This document shows, piece after piece, positions 26,245 to 34,800 of a stretch of DNA of 51,231 nt. Each line of letters opens with the position of its first letter. The stretch's first letter is position 1. Below the pieces are notes generated by a model. It was given only the letters and a program-made list of their open reading frames with translations. It did no database searches and was not told where the DNA came from. The position numbers and the translations under genes are program-made. Origin of the DNA: Oscillospiraceae bacterium (GTDB lineage Bacteria; Bacillota; Clostridia; Oscillospirales; CAG-272); contig SVTP01000015.1 of NCBI GenBank assembly GCA_015063725.1, forward strand, positions 1 through 51,231. The letters are read 5' to 3'.

Positions 26245-28155
26245 ATGAAAAGATCATTGATCATTTTGCTGATTGCGGCAATGTTGTTGCCCTGTCTCTT
26301 CCTCGGTTGTGACAATCAAGAACCCGAAGCAACTACCCCGGTTGTGACAACCCCTGAGGTCACAACGCCCGAAACAACCACTCCCGAAGAGGAGATTGTG
26401 GAACCCCCTTATGACGGTCCCGACATTACGCCCGAGGGCGTTCTCAAGCGTGCGAGCGTTGTAACAACGGGCACGAGCGAGAGTGAGCTTTATGCCGCCC
26501 AAGAACTTGCAAAATACCTCTCTATGAAAAAGATCGAGGTAAAGGACGGCGCATTCCCCATTACCCTTTCGATTGACGAGACGCTTGACAATGATGCGTT
26601 TGTGATCACCGCTACCCTCTCGGGTGACGGAGCAGGCATGACCATTGCGGGCGGCAACGAACGCGGTGTGCTCTACGGCGTTTATAAGTTCCTTGAGGAG
26701 CTTGGCGGCGTTCGCTACTTTACCCCCGACCTTGAAACCGTCCCCACTACCGACCTCACCTTAAAGGAAGGTATCGTTCTCGAATATACCCCCTATTTTG
26801 AATCCCGTCGCCTCAACTGGAACTGCGTTAGAGCAGAAGCAGATTGGTGCACCAAGCAAGGCGTTAACGCCCACGACGGTGCAACCGATGCAAAATACGG
26901 CGGATTGCAAACCTACGGCAGCGGTCTGTTCGTTCACACGCTGGGTGCCTTGACCGAAACAGGTGACGGTCTTTCCCCCAACCCCTGCCTCTCCTTGGAT
27001 TCTCCCGAGGGTCAGAAAAACTTCCAGACTACTCTCAAAAATCTGCGTGCGGCTCTTGAAAAAGACCCCACAATGAATATCGCTTCGGTTTCTCAAAACG
27101 ATAAAAACGAGTATTGCCAATGCGATTATTGCAAGGCATCTTACGCATATTACACATATCACACGGGCGATGTTAACCATGTCGATTACGTTAAGAATTG
27201 TGCCGAAAAGGGCGGTGCCGCAGGCAATCTGCTCGCCTTTGTAAACGCCATTGCCGAGGAGCTGGAGGACGAATATCCCAATCTCGTTATCGACACCCTC
27301 GCTTACAACTACACCCAAGCAGCACCCAAGAACATCGTTCCCCGCGAAAACGTTTGCATTCGCGTCTGCTCCATTCGCGTATGCTTTATGCACCCCATGA
27401 CTGTTTGTCCCGAGCACAAGGGCCCCAACAACGCACAGTGGACAAGAACCAAGCTCTTTATGACCGATTTTGTCAACTGGGGCAAGATCTGCGACCGCAT
27501 TTACGTTTGGGACTACACCACAAACTTCCGTTACTACATCGCTCCTTTCTCGAACTTTGGTGCAATTCGTGAGAATATGAAATTCTACCACGAAAACGGC
27601 GTGCGCGGAATGTTCCCGCAGGGCAACAGCCAATCCATCTCCGGTGAATTCGGCGAGCTCCGTGCTTACCTTCTTGCCAAGCTGATGTGGAATCCTTATA
27701 TGTCCCAAGAGGAATATGACAGACACATGAACGAATTCCTCAAGGCTTACTACGGTGCCGGCTGGGTTTACATTCGTCAATTTATTGATAAGACCACCCA
27801 GCTTGTTGCCAACGCCGACAGCTGTATCAATATTTACGAAGAGCCTCTCCAATCCATCTCCAAAGAAGAGTATCTCGCAAACGAATACTTCTTTGAAGAG
27901 CTGTGGAGCAAGGCAGAAGCAATTGCAGGTGATAGAGCCGAGTACGTACATCGCTCTCGCCTCCAATGGCGTTGCATTCAAATTCTCCTTCATCCCAACA
28001 ACGAGGACGCCCTTGCATTCGCAGAAGAAATTGAAGCATTGGGCATTCGTTGGGCAGAGGGCGACAACAATAACATTCCGATCTACCAAATGGATCCCTT
28101 CAAGGGTCTGTACCCCGACCTGCAACCCAAGCCTGAAGAAGTCCCCACAGAATAA
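26245..28155 (+). CDS. DUF4838 lipoprotein, array member 7
   Basis: A 636-residue lipoprotein (lipobox FLGC, Cys22; TTPE linker to ~57). Motifs: VHTLG (230-234), SVSQND (281-286), CQCDYC (291-296), CIRVCSIRVC (371-380), WDYTTN (422-427), PQGN (458-461), GEFGELRAY (467-475). It carries an insertion of about 25 residues right after the CxCxxC motif (297-322, Tyr/His-rich). It also has a second insertion near 388-402 that resembles one in member 8. AAAGGAGATAAG precedes the ATG, 33 bases after member 6. It closes unit 3 with a terminator. Confidence 0.87.
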   Translation: MKRSLIILLIAAMLLPCLFLGCDNQEPEATTPVVTTPEVTTPETTTPEEEIVEPPYDGPDITPEGVLKRASVVTTGTSESELYAAQELAKYLSMKKIEVKDGAFPITLSIDETLDNDAFVITATLSGDGAGMTIAGGNERGVLYGVYKFLEELGGVRYFTPDLETVPTTDLTLKEGIVLEYTPYFESRRLNWNCVRAEADWCTKQGVNAHDGATDAKYGGLQTYGSGLFVHTLGALTETGDGLSPNPCLSLDSPEGQKNFQTTLKNLRAALEKDPTMNIASVSQNDKNEYCQCDYCKASYAYYTYHTGDVNHVDYVKNCAEKGGAAGNLLAFVNAIAEELEDEYPNLVIDTLAYNYTQAAPKNIVPRENVCIRVCSIRVCFMHPMTVCPEHKGPNNAQWTRTKLFMTDFVNWGKICDRIYVWDYTTNFRYYIAPFSNFGAIRENMKFYHENGVRGMFPQGNSQSISGEFGELRAYLLAKLMWNPYMSQEEYDRHMNEFLKAYYGAGWVYIRQFIDKTTQLVANADSCINIYEEPLQSISKEEYLANEYFFEELWSKAEAIAGDRAEYVHRSRLQWRCIQILLHPNNEDALAFAEEIEALGIRWAEGDNNNIPIYQMDPFKGLYPDLQPKPEEVPTE

Positions 28156-28161
28156 CAACAA

Positions 28162-28193
28162 ATCCCCACGGAACACCGTGGGGATCTTTTTTT
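28162..28193 (+). terminator. Terminator of DUF4838 unit 3
   Basis: Hairpin ATCCCCACGG...CCGTGGGGAT (28162-28185) followed by CTTTTTTT. Confidence 0.9.
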
Positions 28194-28234
28194 AAAAAAG
28201 TTACTTTTTAACACATAAAAAGCACATAATACCA

Positions 28235-28263
28235 TAGACAAATTACGCGCGTTGTGCTATACT
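28235..28263 (+). promoter_or_regulatory. Promoter of DUF4838 unit 4 (genes 8-9)
   Basis: TAGACA (28235-28240), 17 bases, and an extended -10 box TGCTATACT (TATACT at 28258-28263), about 45 bases upstream of gene 8. Confidence 0.7.
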
Positions 28264-28305
28264 GTAAGCAGATAGGATCGTTTTCTTTTTTAAGGAGGAA
28301 CCAAA

Positions 28306-30108
28306 ATGAAAAAAACGCTCGCCTTGCTCTTGCTTGCAGCAATGCTGCTCCCCGCTATTCTGTCGGGTTGTAACAACACGCCACCCGAGGCAACAACACC
28401 AAACGCCACAACTCCGACGGTCACTACTCCCGAGGTCACAACCCCCGAGGTGACCACGCCATCTGAGGGGGGCGATCCCGACACACCCGACATCACATCC
28501 GATAATGTTCTCCGTCGCGCCGAGATCATTACGGGAGATAGCGAAACCGAAATTTTTGCCGGCGAGGAGCTTGCCAAATACCTTACCCAAAAAGGGGTTG
28601 AGATTGCCGAGGATGGCTTCCCCATCATCCTCTTTATTGATGAAACGCTTGGCGATGACTGCTTCTCGATCGATGCTATCCTCCAAGGAGAGGAAGCCTC
28701 TATGACCATTCGCGGTGGCAACGGACGCGGCGTGCTCTATGGCGTTTATAAGTTTTTGGAAAGATACGCGGGCGTTCGCTACTTTACAAAGGACCTTGAG
28801 GTCATTCCCGAGGGGGACATTGTTTTGTTTGAAGGTAATCTGCTTACCTACGAGCCTTACTTTGAATACCGCCACACCAGCTGGAACTGTGCCGCTACAA
28901 GCGATGCGTGTTCTTGGTGTGTAAAAAACGGCTTGAACGGCAACGGTCACCTCACCCCCGAGCTTGGCGGTGAAATCAGCTACGCCCCCGGCTTGAACGT
29001 TCATACACTTGGCAAATTGAGCGAAACGGGTGGCGCTTCAGACCCCAACCCTTGCCTCTCCAGCGAGGAGATCTATCAAACAGTTCTCAAAAACGTGCGC
29101 GCGATCCTCGAAAAGGATCCCACTGCTAACATCGTCTCCATCTCTCAAAATGACGACGAGGGGTACTGCAAGTGCGAAAAGTGTGCAGCCGTTGACGCCG
29201 AGGAATGCAGCCCCTCCGGTTTGATGCTCCGCTTTGTCAACCGCATTGCCGAGGAGCTGGAAAAAGACTACCCCAACCTGATTATTGACACACTGGCTTA
29301 TAACTACACCCAAGCACCTCCCATCAAAACCGTGCCCCGTCACAACGTTTGCGTGCGTCTTTGCTCCATTCGTTGCTGCTTTATGCACCCCTTGACCGAG
29401 TGCAACGATGCTCCCGGTCCCAACGGCGACACATGGACAAGAACCGAAGAGTTTTTGAAAGACCTGAAGGGTTGGGGTGAGATTTGCGATAACATTTATG
29501 TTTGGGACTACACCACCAACTTTGCTTATTACATTCCGCCCTTCTCTAACTTCGGCTCCCTCCGTCAGAACATGCGCCTCTATTATGAAAGCGACGTAAA
29601 AGGTATGTTTGAGCAAGGCAACGGCCAATCTCCCTCGGGTGAATTTGGCGAATTGCGTGCTTATCTGATCGCCAAGCTGATGTGGAACCCCTTGATGAGC
29701 GAGGAAGAATACTACCATCACATGGATGAATTCCTTGCCGCTTACTACGGAGATGGTTGGGAGTACATTCGCAAATTCATCGATAAGACCACCGAGCTCG
29801 CTTCCAACGCAGGCAGTTGCATCAACATCTACGAAGCACCTCTGCAATCCATCAGCAAAGCCGAGTACCTTGAATACGAGGATGAATTTAACGCTTGGTG
29901 GGATGCCGCCGAGGAGCTTGCAGGTAACCGCCGCGCCTACGTTCGGCGCTCGCGCATGCAGTGGCGCTACATCGAGCTTTTGCTCCACCCCGACGAGAAA
30001 GCCTGCAGGCAGTTTATTGCCGACGTCAATATTTATGGCATCCGTTGGGCAGAAAGCACCAAAAACAACTATCCCCCCGACAAGATGTTCCCCGACCTCT
30101 ATCCTTAA
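28306..30108 (+). CDS. DUF4838 lipoprotein, array member 8
   Basis: A 600-residue lipoprotein (lipobox LSGC, Cys22; linker TTPNATTPTVTTPEVTTPE). Motifs: VHTLG (232-236), SISQND (278-283, Ile for Val), CKCEKC (288-293), CVRLCSIRCC (349-358), WDYTTN (400-405), EQGN (436-439, the Glu form), GEFGELRAY (445-453). The DNA around the CVRLCSIRCCFMHP stretch is nearly identical for ~40 bases to member 9, a sign of recent duplication or conversion. AAGGAGGA precedes the ATG. The unanchored member 9 follows 44 bases later. Confidence 0.88.
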   Translation: MKKTLALLLLAAMLLPAILSGCNNTPPEATTPNATTPTVTTPEVTTPEVTTPSEGGDPDTPDITSDNVLRRAEIITGDSETEIFAGEELAKYLTQKGVEIAEDGFPIILFIDETLGDDCFSIDAILQGEEASMTIRGGNGRGVLYGVYKFLERYAGVRYFTKDLEVIPEGDIVLFEGNLLTYEPYFEYRHTSWNCAATSDACSWCVKNGLNGNGHLTPELGGEISYAPGLNVHTLGKLSETGGASDPNPCLSSEEIYQTVLKNVRAILEKDPTANIVSISQNDDEGYCKCEKCAAVDAEECSPSGLMLRFVNRIAEELEKDYPNLIIDTLAYNYTQAPPIKTVPRHNVCVRLCSIRCCFMHPLTECNDAPGPNGDTWTRTEEFLKDLKGWGEICDNIYVWDYTTNFAYYIPPFSNFGSLRQNMRLYYESDVKGMFEQGNGQSPSGEFGELRAYLIAKLMWNPLMSEEEYYHHMDEFLAAYYGDGWEYIRKFIDKTTELASNAGSCINIYEAPLQSISKAEYLEYEDEFNAWWDAAEELAGNRRAYVRRSRMQWRYIELLLHPDEKACRQFIADVNIYGIRWAESTKNNYPPDKMFPDLYP

Positions 30109-30152
30109 AATAATTTAGCCCCCTGATAACAATCTCAAAAAGGAGACAAAAA

Positions 30153-31748
30153 ATGAGCATTACTCTCAAGCAAGTTTCAATCCTGACGGGCAACACCGAG
30201 ACTGAAGTGTATGCCAAAGAAGAATTGCAAAAGTATTTGGAAATGAAGGGCGTTACCGTCAAGGACGGTGCGTACCCCATCACGATCACCTATGACAAAA
30301 CTCTCTCCCGTAACGACGGCTTCCGCGTCAGTGCTACTGCCGACGGCATGACCTTTGCGGGTGGCACCGAGCACGCTGTTCTTTACAGTGTTTATAAATT
30401 CCTTGAAAAATTTGCAGGTGTTCGCTATTTTCTGCCCGGACTGGAAAAGGTCCCTGCAGGCGACATCACATTCGAGGAAGGTATCCTCATTGATTTTGCC
30501 CCCATTTTTGAGTCCCGCCAGATCAACTGGAATGCTGTAACACATAGCGCCGAATGGTGCACCAAGCAAGGCATTAACAACTGCGACGCCGACATGAGCG
30601 GCAAGTTTGGCGGCAAGTGGAGCTACGGCGGCTTGTTCGTTCACACCCTTGGCAAGCTGACCGAAACAGCTGAATGGGCGGGTGCTAACCCCTGTCTGTG
30701 CGACCCCGAAAACCTCAGAAAAGCCATTAAAAACGTCAGAGCCGCTCTTGAGGCAAACCCCAACACCGACATCGTTTCTGTCTCCCAAAACGATAACAAC
30801 AACTACTGCAAGTGTGAAAAATGTCAGGCGGTTGATGCAGAGGAAGGCAGCCCCTCGGGCAATATGCTCCGCTTTGTCAACGCTATCGCGGCTGACATTG
30901 CCGAGGATTATCCCCACGTTGTTGTTGACACACTGGCTTACAATTACACCCAAGCCGCTCCCAAGATCACAAAGCCCCTGCCCAACGTTTGCGTGCGTCT
31001 TTGCTCCATTCGTTGCTGCTTTATGCACCCTCTGACCAAGTGCCCTAACAAGAGTGTTTGGACCAAAACGCCCAACCTCGTGCGCGACCTTGTGGAATGG
31101 GGTAAGATCTGCAACCGCATTTATATTTGGGATTACACCACAAACTTTAAATTCTACGTTCCCACCTATGCAAACTTTGGTGCTTTGCGAGAGAATATGC
31201 GTTTCTATGTTGACAACCACGTGCGTGGAATGTTCCCGCAGGGCAACAGCCAATCCATCTCCGGTGAGTTCGGTGAAGTTCGCGCTTACCTGCTTGCAAA
31301 ATTGATGTGGGATCCTTACATGAGCGAGGAAGAATACTACACGCACATGGACGAGTTCCTCGAGGCTTACTACGGAGACGGTTGGAAGTACATTCGCAAA
31401 TACATTGACAAGACCACAGAGTTGGCAGCGGACGGATGTATGAACATCTACGAAAATCCCTTCACCGCAATCACGCGCGAGGAATACGCCGAGAACGAGG
31501 TCGACTTTGACGAGCTCTGGCAAAAGGCAGAGGAGCTTGCAGATGAGGATAGAAAAGAAAACGTTCGCCGTTCCGCCCTGCAATGGCAGTATCTCAAGCT
31601 GATGCTCCACCCGAGCCTTGAGGGATCGAAGAAGCTGGTTCACGACGTTAAGAGCCGCAACATCCTCTGGCTGGAGCGCAAATACGAGGTTGAGGACGCA
31701 ACTGACCTCTCCCTCTCCCCCGACCATTGGTTTGATTACAGATATTAA
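30153..31748 (+). CDS. DUF4838 protein without export signal, array member 9
   Basis: A 531-residue paralogue starting MSITLKQVSILTGN, with no signal peptide, lipobox or TTPE linker. The start is well supported by AAAAAGGAGAC. Motifs: VHTLG (163-167), SVSQND (209-214), CKCEKC (219-224), CVRLCSIRCC (280-289), WDYTTN (326-331), PQGN (362-365), GEFGEVRAY (371-379; Leu to Val). As with member 6, the unanchored protein directly follows an anchored one in the same unit, implying a matched cytoplasmic activity. A strong terminator follows. Confidence 0.87.
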   Translation: MSITLKQVSILTGNTETEVYAKEELQKYLEMKGVTVKDGAYPITITYDKTLSRNDGFRVSATADGMTFAGGTEHAVLYSVYKFLEKFAGVRYFLPGLEKVPAGDITFEEGILIDFAPIFESRQINWNAVTHSAEWCTKQGINNCDADMSGKFGGKWSYGGLFVHTLGKLTETAEWAGANPCLCDPENLRKAIKNVRAALEANPNTDIVSVSQNDNNNYCKCEKCQAVDAEEGSPSGNMLRFVNAIAADIAEDYPHVVVDTLAYNYTQAAPKITKPLPNVCVRLCSIRCCFMHPLTKCPNKSVWTKTPNLVRDLVEWGKICNRIYIWDYTTNFKFYVPTYANFGALRENMRFYVDNHVRGMFPQGNSQSISGEFGEVRAYLLAKLMWDPYMSEEEYYTHMDEFLEAYYGDGWKYIRKYIDKTTELAADGCMNIYENPFTAITREEYAENEVDFDELWQKAEELADEDRKENVRRSALQWQYLKLMLHPSLEGSKKLVHDVKSRNILWLERKYEVEDATDLSLSPDHWFDYRY

Positions 31749-31762
31749 AACACAAAAAGCAG

Positions 31763-31795
31763 GCGCTGTCCGTTTGGACAGCGCCCTTTTTTTGC
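31763..31795 (+). terminator. Terminator between the array and the converging MBL gene
   Basis: Hairpin GGCGCTGTCC-gttt-GGACAGCGCC (31763-31786) followed by CTTTTTTTT on the plus strand; on the minus strand the stem is followed by a weaker T-rich run. It probably serves both converging units. Confidence 0.85.
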
Positions 31796-31804
31796 TTTTT
31801 ATTC

Positions 31805-34800
31805 TTATTTGGTTTCTTCAAACCAGTCATAGAGCTCTTGGTTGAGTTCTACGGTGATTTTGCCATCCTTAAAGGACATAATGGTTACCATCGGGTCGGT
31901 TTCACTACAATGGATGTAGGTAATACGTCCCTGACCGTTATCGATGATATTGTGACCGTTGTAACCAAGCAAGGTTTCACCTTCGAGGCTTCCGTCGAGA
32001 ATTCCGCTTACAAAGGTGTTCCAAGCAGTTTGGTCAACACCGCGGTCGTCATCGTTGGTGTTGATAACAAAGGATGCTTGCTTGCCGGTGTAACCCCAGC
32101 CACAAAGAACAGACCAACGTCCGCTTCTTACGTTCGGCTTTGCAACACCCATAGGCAAGAATGCATACTCGGCGGTTGCGCCCTCGTAAATCACCTTCAT
32201 ATTTCTCCACTCGTGACCCTCGTTGACTTGGGTATTGAGACCGTGGTGAGAAATTTGAACAATATTGGAATTAAATGCAGATACATCGTAATTCTTGACC
32301 GTTGCGGTGGAAGGATGCTCGCCCGAGTCACCCATAAAGAGTGCACCCTCTACGCCGCCGCCCGTAATGCGGAAGATGATGCCGGAGTCATTGTAATCCG
32401 GAATAGGATCGGTGTGCGACCAAATAAAATCGGGGGTGTGGAACATATCAACCTCTGCGTTACCAAAGTAATAGGTAAGACCTGTGCGAGGATTGATATA
32501 GTTTGCGTTAGGATAGGTGGTTTTGCAGAGTTCGTGGAATGCTTCCTCGCCTGCGTAACCTGCACCTGTGGGAGAAATCTCCTTGTTGGTGGGCAACTGA
32601 TATACAAAGTTCTTAACGTCTACTTTTTGACTGTAAGACGGGAAGAAGAATGCGGTAGCGCCGTTATGGTCACCGTGGCCGTGGGTAAAGATCCAAGCCT
32701 CAACTACGTACTTGCCGTTGGAGTCCTTTGCAATATCCAGAGAAACCAAAGATTTGTAAATGTTGTCGGCATTGCTTTGATAATAGAAACCGCCATCAAT
32801 GATGATTGCGTGACCGTTGGAAAGCTTGAAGATGTAGCACAAACCAATGTTGGGGTTGTTTTCGGTACTGTTTTGGTTGCCGGGTTCCTTAACGTCAACA
32901 CCAACCTGTGCAACAATCAGTTCACCCTTGCCGGTTTCTTCGTTCGGCGAAAGGGGAGCGGTTGCACTCTCTTGAATGGTGTCGTAAGCGATGCGAAGAT
33001 CTCCGGACTCTGCGAACCAATAAAGAGTAACAAGACTTGTTCCCTTTTGGAGCAGGATGGTTTCGAACTTTGCACCCTCGATCATGGTAACGTCCAAAAT
33101 CTTATAGCCGTCTGCTACCAAAGGAGCGGTAAAGAGTTCGCTACTCTTAACGTTGGTGTAAATCTCCATTTCGGAGTCAAAGGTGCTCTCAAACCTCTCC
33201 TCGGTTTGCACAGGGGTATTGAGCCACTTGTGCAGATCCTCGTTTTCCAAAACGGTCAGAGTTCCGTTTGCAAAGGAGAATACCGTTGCCATAGGATTGG
33301 TTTCATTCGATGCCATGTAGGTAATCAGTCCGTTGCCATTATCAAGAATGTTGATGCCGTTGTAGCCAAGATAGGTCTTGTGCGTGTTGGTGCCTGCGGC
33401 AACAGAATCGACAAACGCCTGATAGTTTTCTGCGCTCATAGCGCCAAGGGATTTATCGTCCTTGTCGATAAAATAGGAAATGACACAGTTAGCACTGCCC
33501 CAGAATATGATGACGGTTGCACGACCGTTGCGGGAGTCGGAAGGATTGCGATCACCCATGGGAAGGATTGCATACTTTGCACCGGTTGCGCTAAATACCT
33601 TTTTCATATACGTCCAACCGTGAGCCGCATAGTTGCCGGTACCGTCCTCGGTGTTCTGGGTTGTCAAGCCATGGTGAGGAACCTGGAACATATCGCAGGT
33701 AAATACGATGGGCTCATAGCTTTCCCACAGAACCTTGAATGCAGACTCGCCTGCATCACCGGTGGAAAGGAAGGATGTGCCGCCGCCGTTTACCTTGAAT
33801 ACGATGCTGGTGCTGTTATAATAGGTGATTTTGCTCTCGGACGACCAAACAAGGTCGGGGGTGTAAAGCATATCGATAACTGCGTTTCCAATGAAATACT
33901 GGACGCCTGCATGAGGGGTGAGGAAGATTGCATTGGGGAAGATCGCCTTGCATCTTTCAAAGAACTCTGTCTCTCCCTTGGCGCTCGTAGCAGCGATCAG
34001 GCTATTGGAGGGCAGTTGGTGAATGATGTATTCTACGTCAATCTTTTCGCTGTACTTGCTGCCCATAGAGGTCATAATGCCGATATGGTCACCGTCACCG
34101 TGCGAGAAGAACCAAGCAGCGATCATATACTGTCCGTCTGCGTTTTTAGAAATGCCAAGTCTGGAAAGTGTGCCAAAGAGGTTGTCGGCGTTGTTCTCGT
34201 AGTTAAAGCCACCGTCAATGATGATGGCACGTCCGTCAGAAAGCTTGATGACGTAACACATACCGATCATGGGGTTGCCAGTATCGCCGGGGCCTCTCTC
34301 AACACCAACCTGAACCAAGGTCAGTTCCCCTGTGTTGGTTGTTTGGTTGGAGGAGAGGAGAGGAAGGATGTTTTCGTCGAGCTTTTCCCAAACGATGCGA
34401 ACCTCTTTGGTAGAGGATCTGTAATAGACGGTAACAAGCTCTGCCTCGTTGGAAAGAATGAACGTTTCAAACTTTGCATCGTCTACGGTAGAGATATTCA
34501 AAAGGGCGAACTCCGCGTTTCTGAATGCATCCAAAACGGGTTTTACACCGCTCGGGCTTTGAAGAACCGCCTCGGTGTTGCCAAAGGTGCTCTCAAAAAC
34601 AGAGGTGGGGTTGAGCGTTGCAACAATGTCAGCCGCATTGAACTCGGGCAGCTTGAGCCACTCGGAAAGCTCCTCGTTCTTTTTAACGGTAACGCCACCC
34701 TTGGCAAACAAGAATACGGTTGCCATCTCGGTCTTATCGCGAGAGGAGATGTAGGTGATAAGGCCGTCGCCGTTATCGATCATATTGATACCGTTGTAGC

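Noticed and set aside
18900-28176. Long antisense open frames (470-640 codons) opposite several DUF4838 genes
   Set aside because: They recur with the paralogues because of shared codon use, lack start signals and family matches, and cover the promoters and terminators of the real genes.
15150-28480. TTPE linker repeats as possible CRISPR-like or regulatory repeats
   Set aside because: They are in-frame coding repeats of two to four codons in lipoprotein linkers, without spacers.
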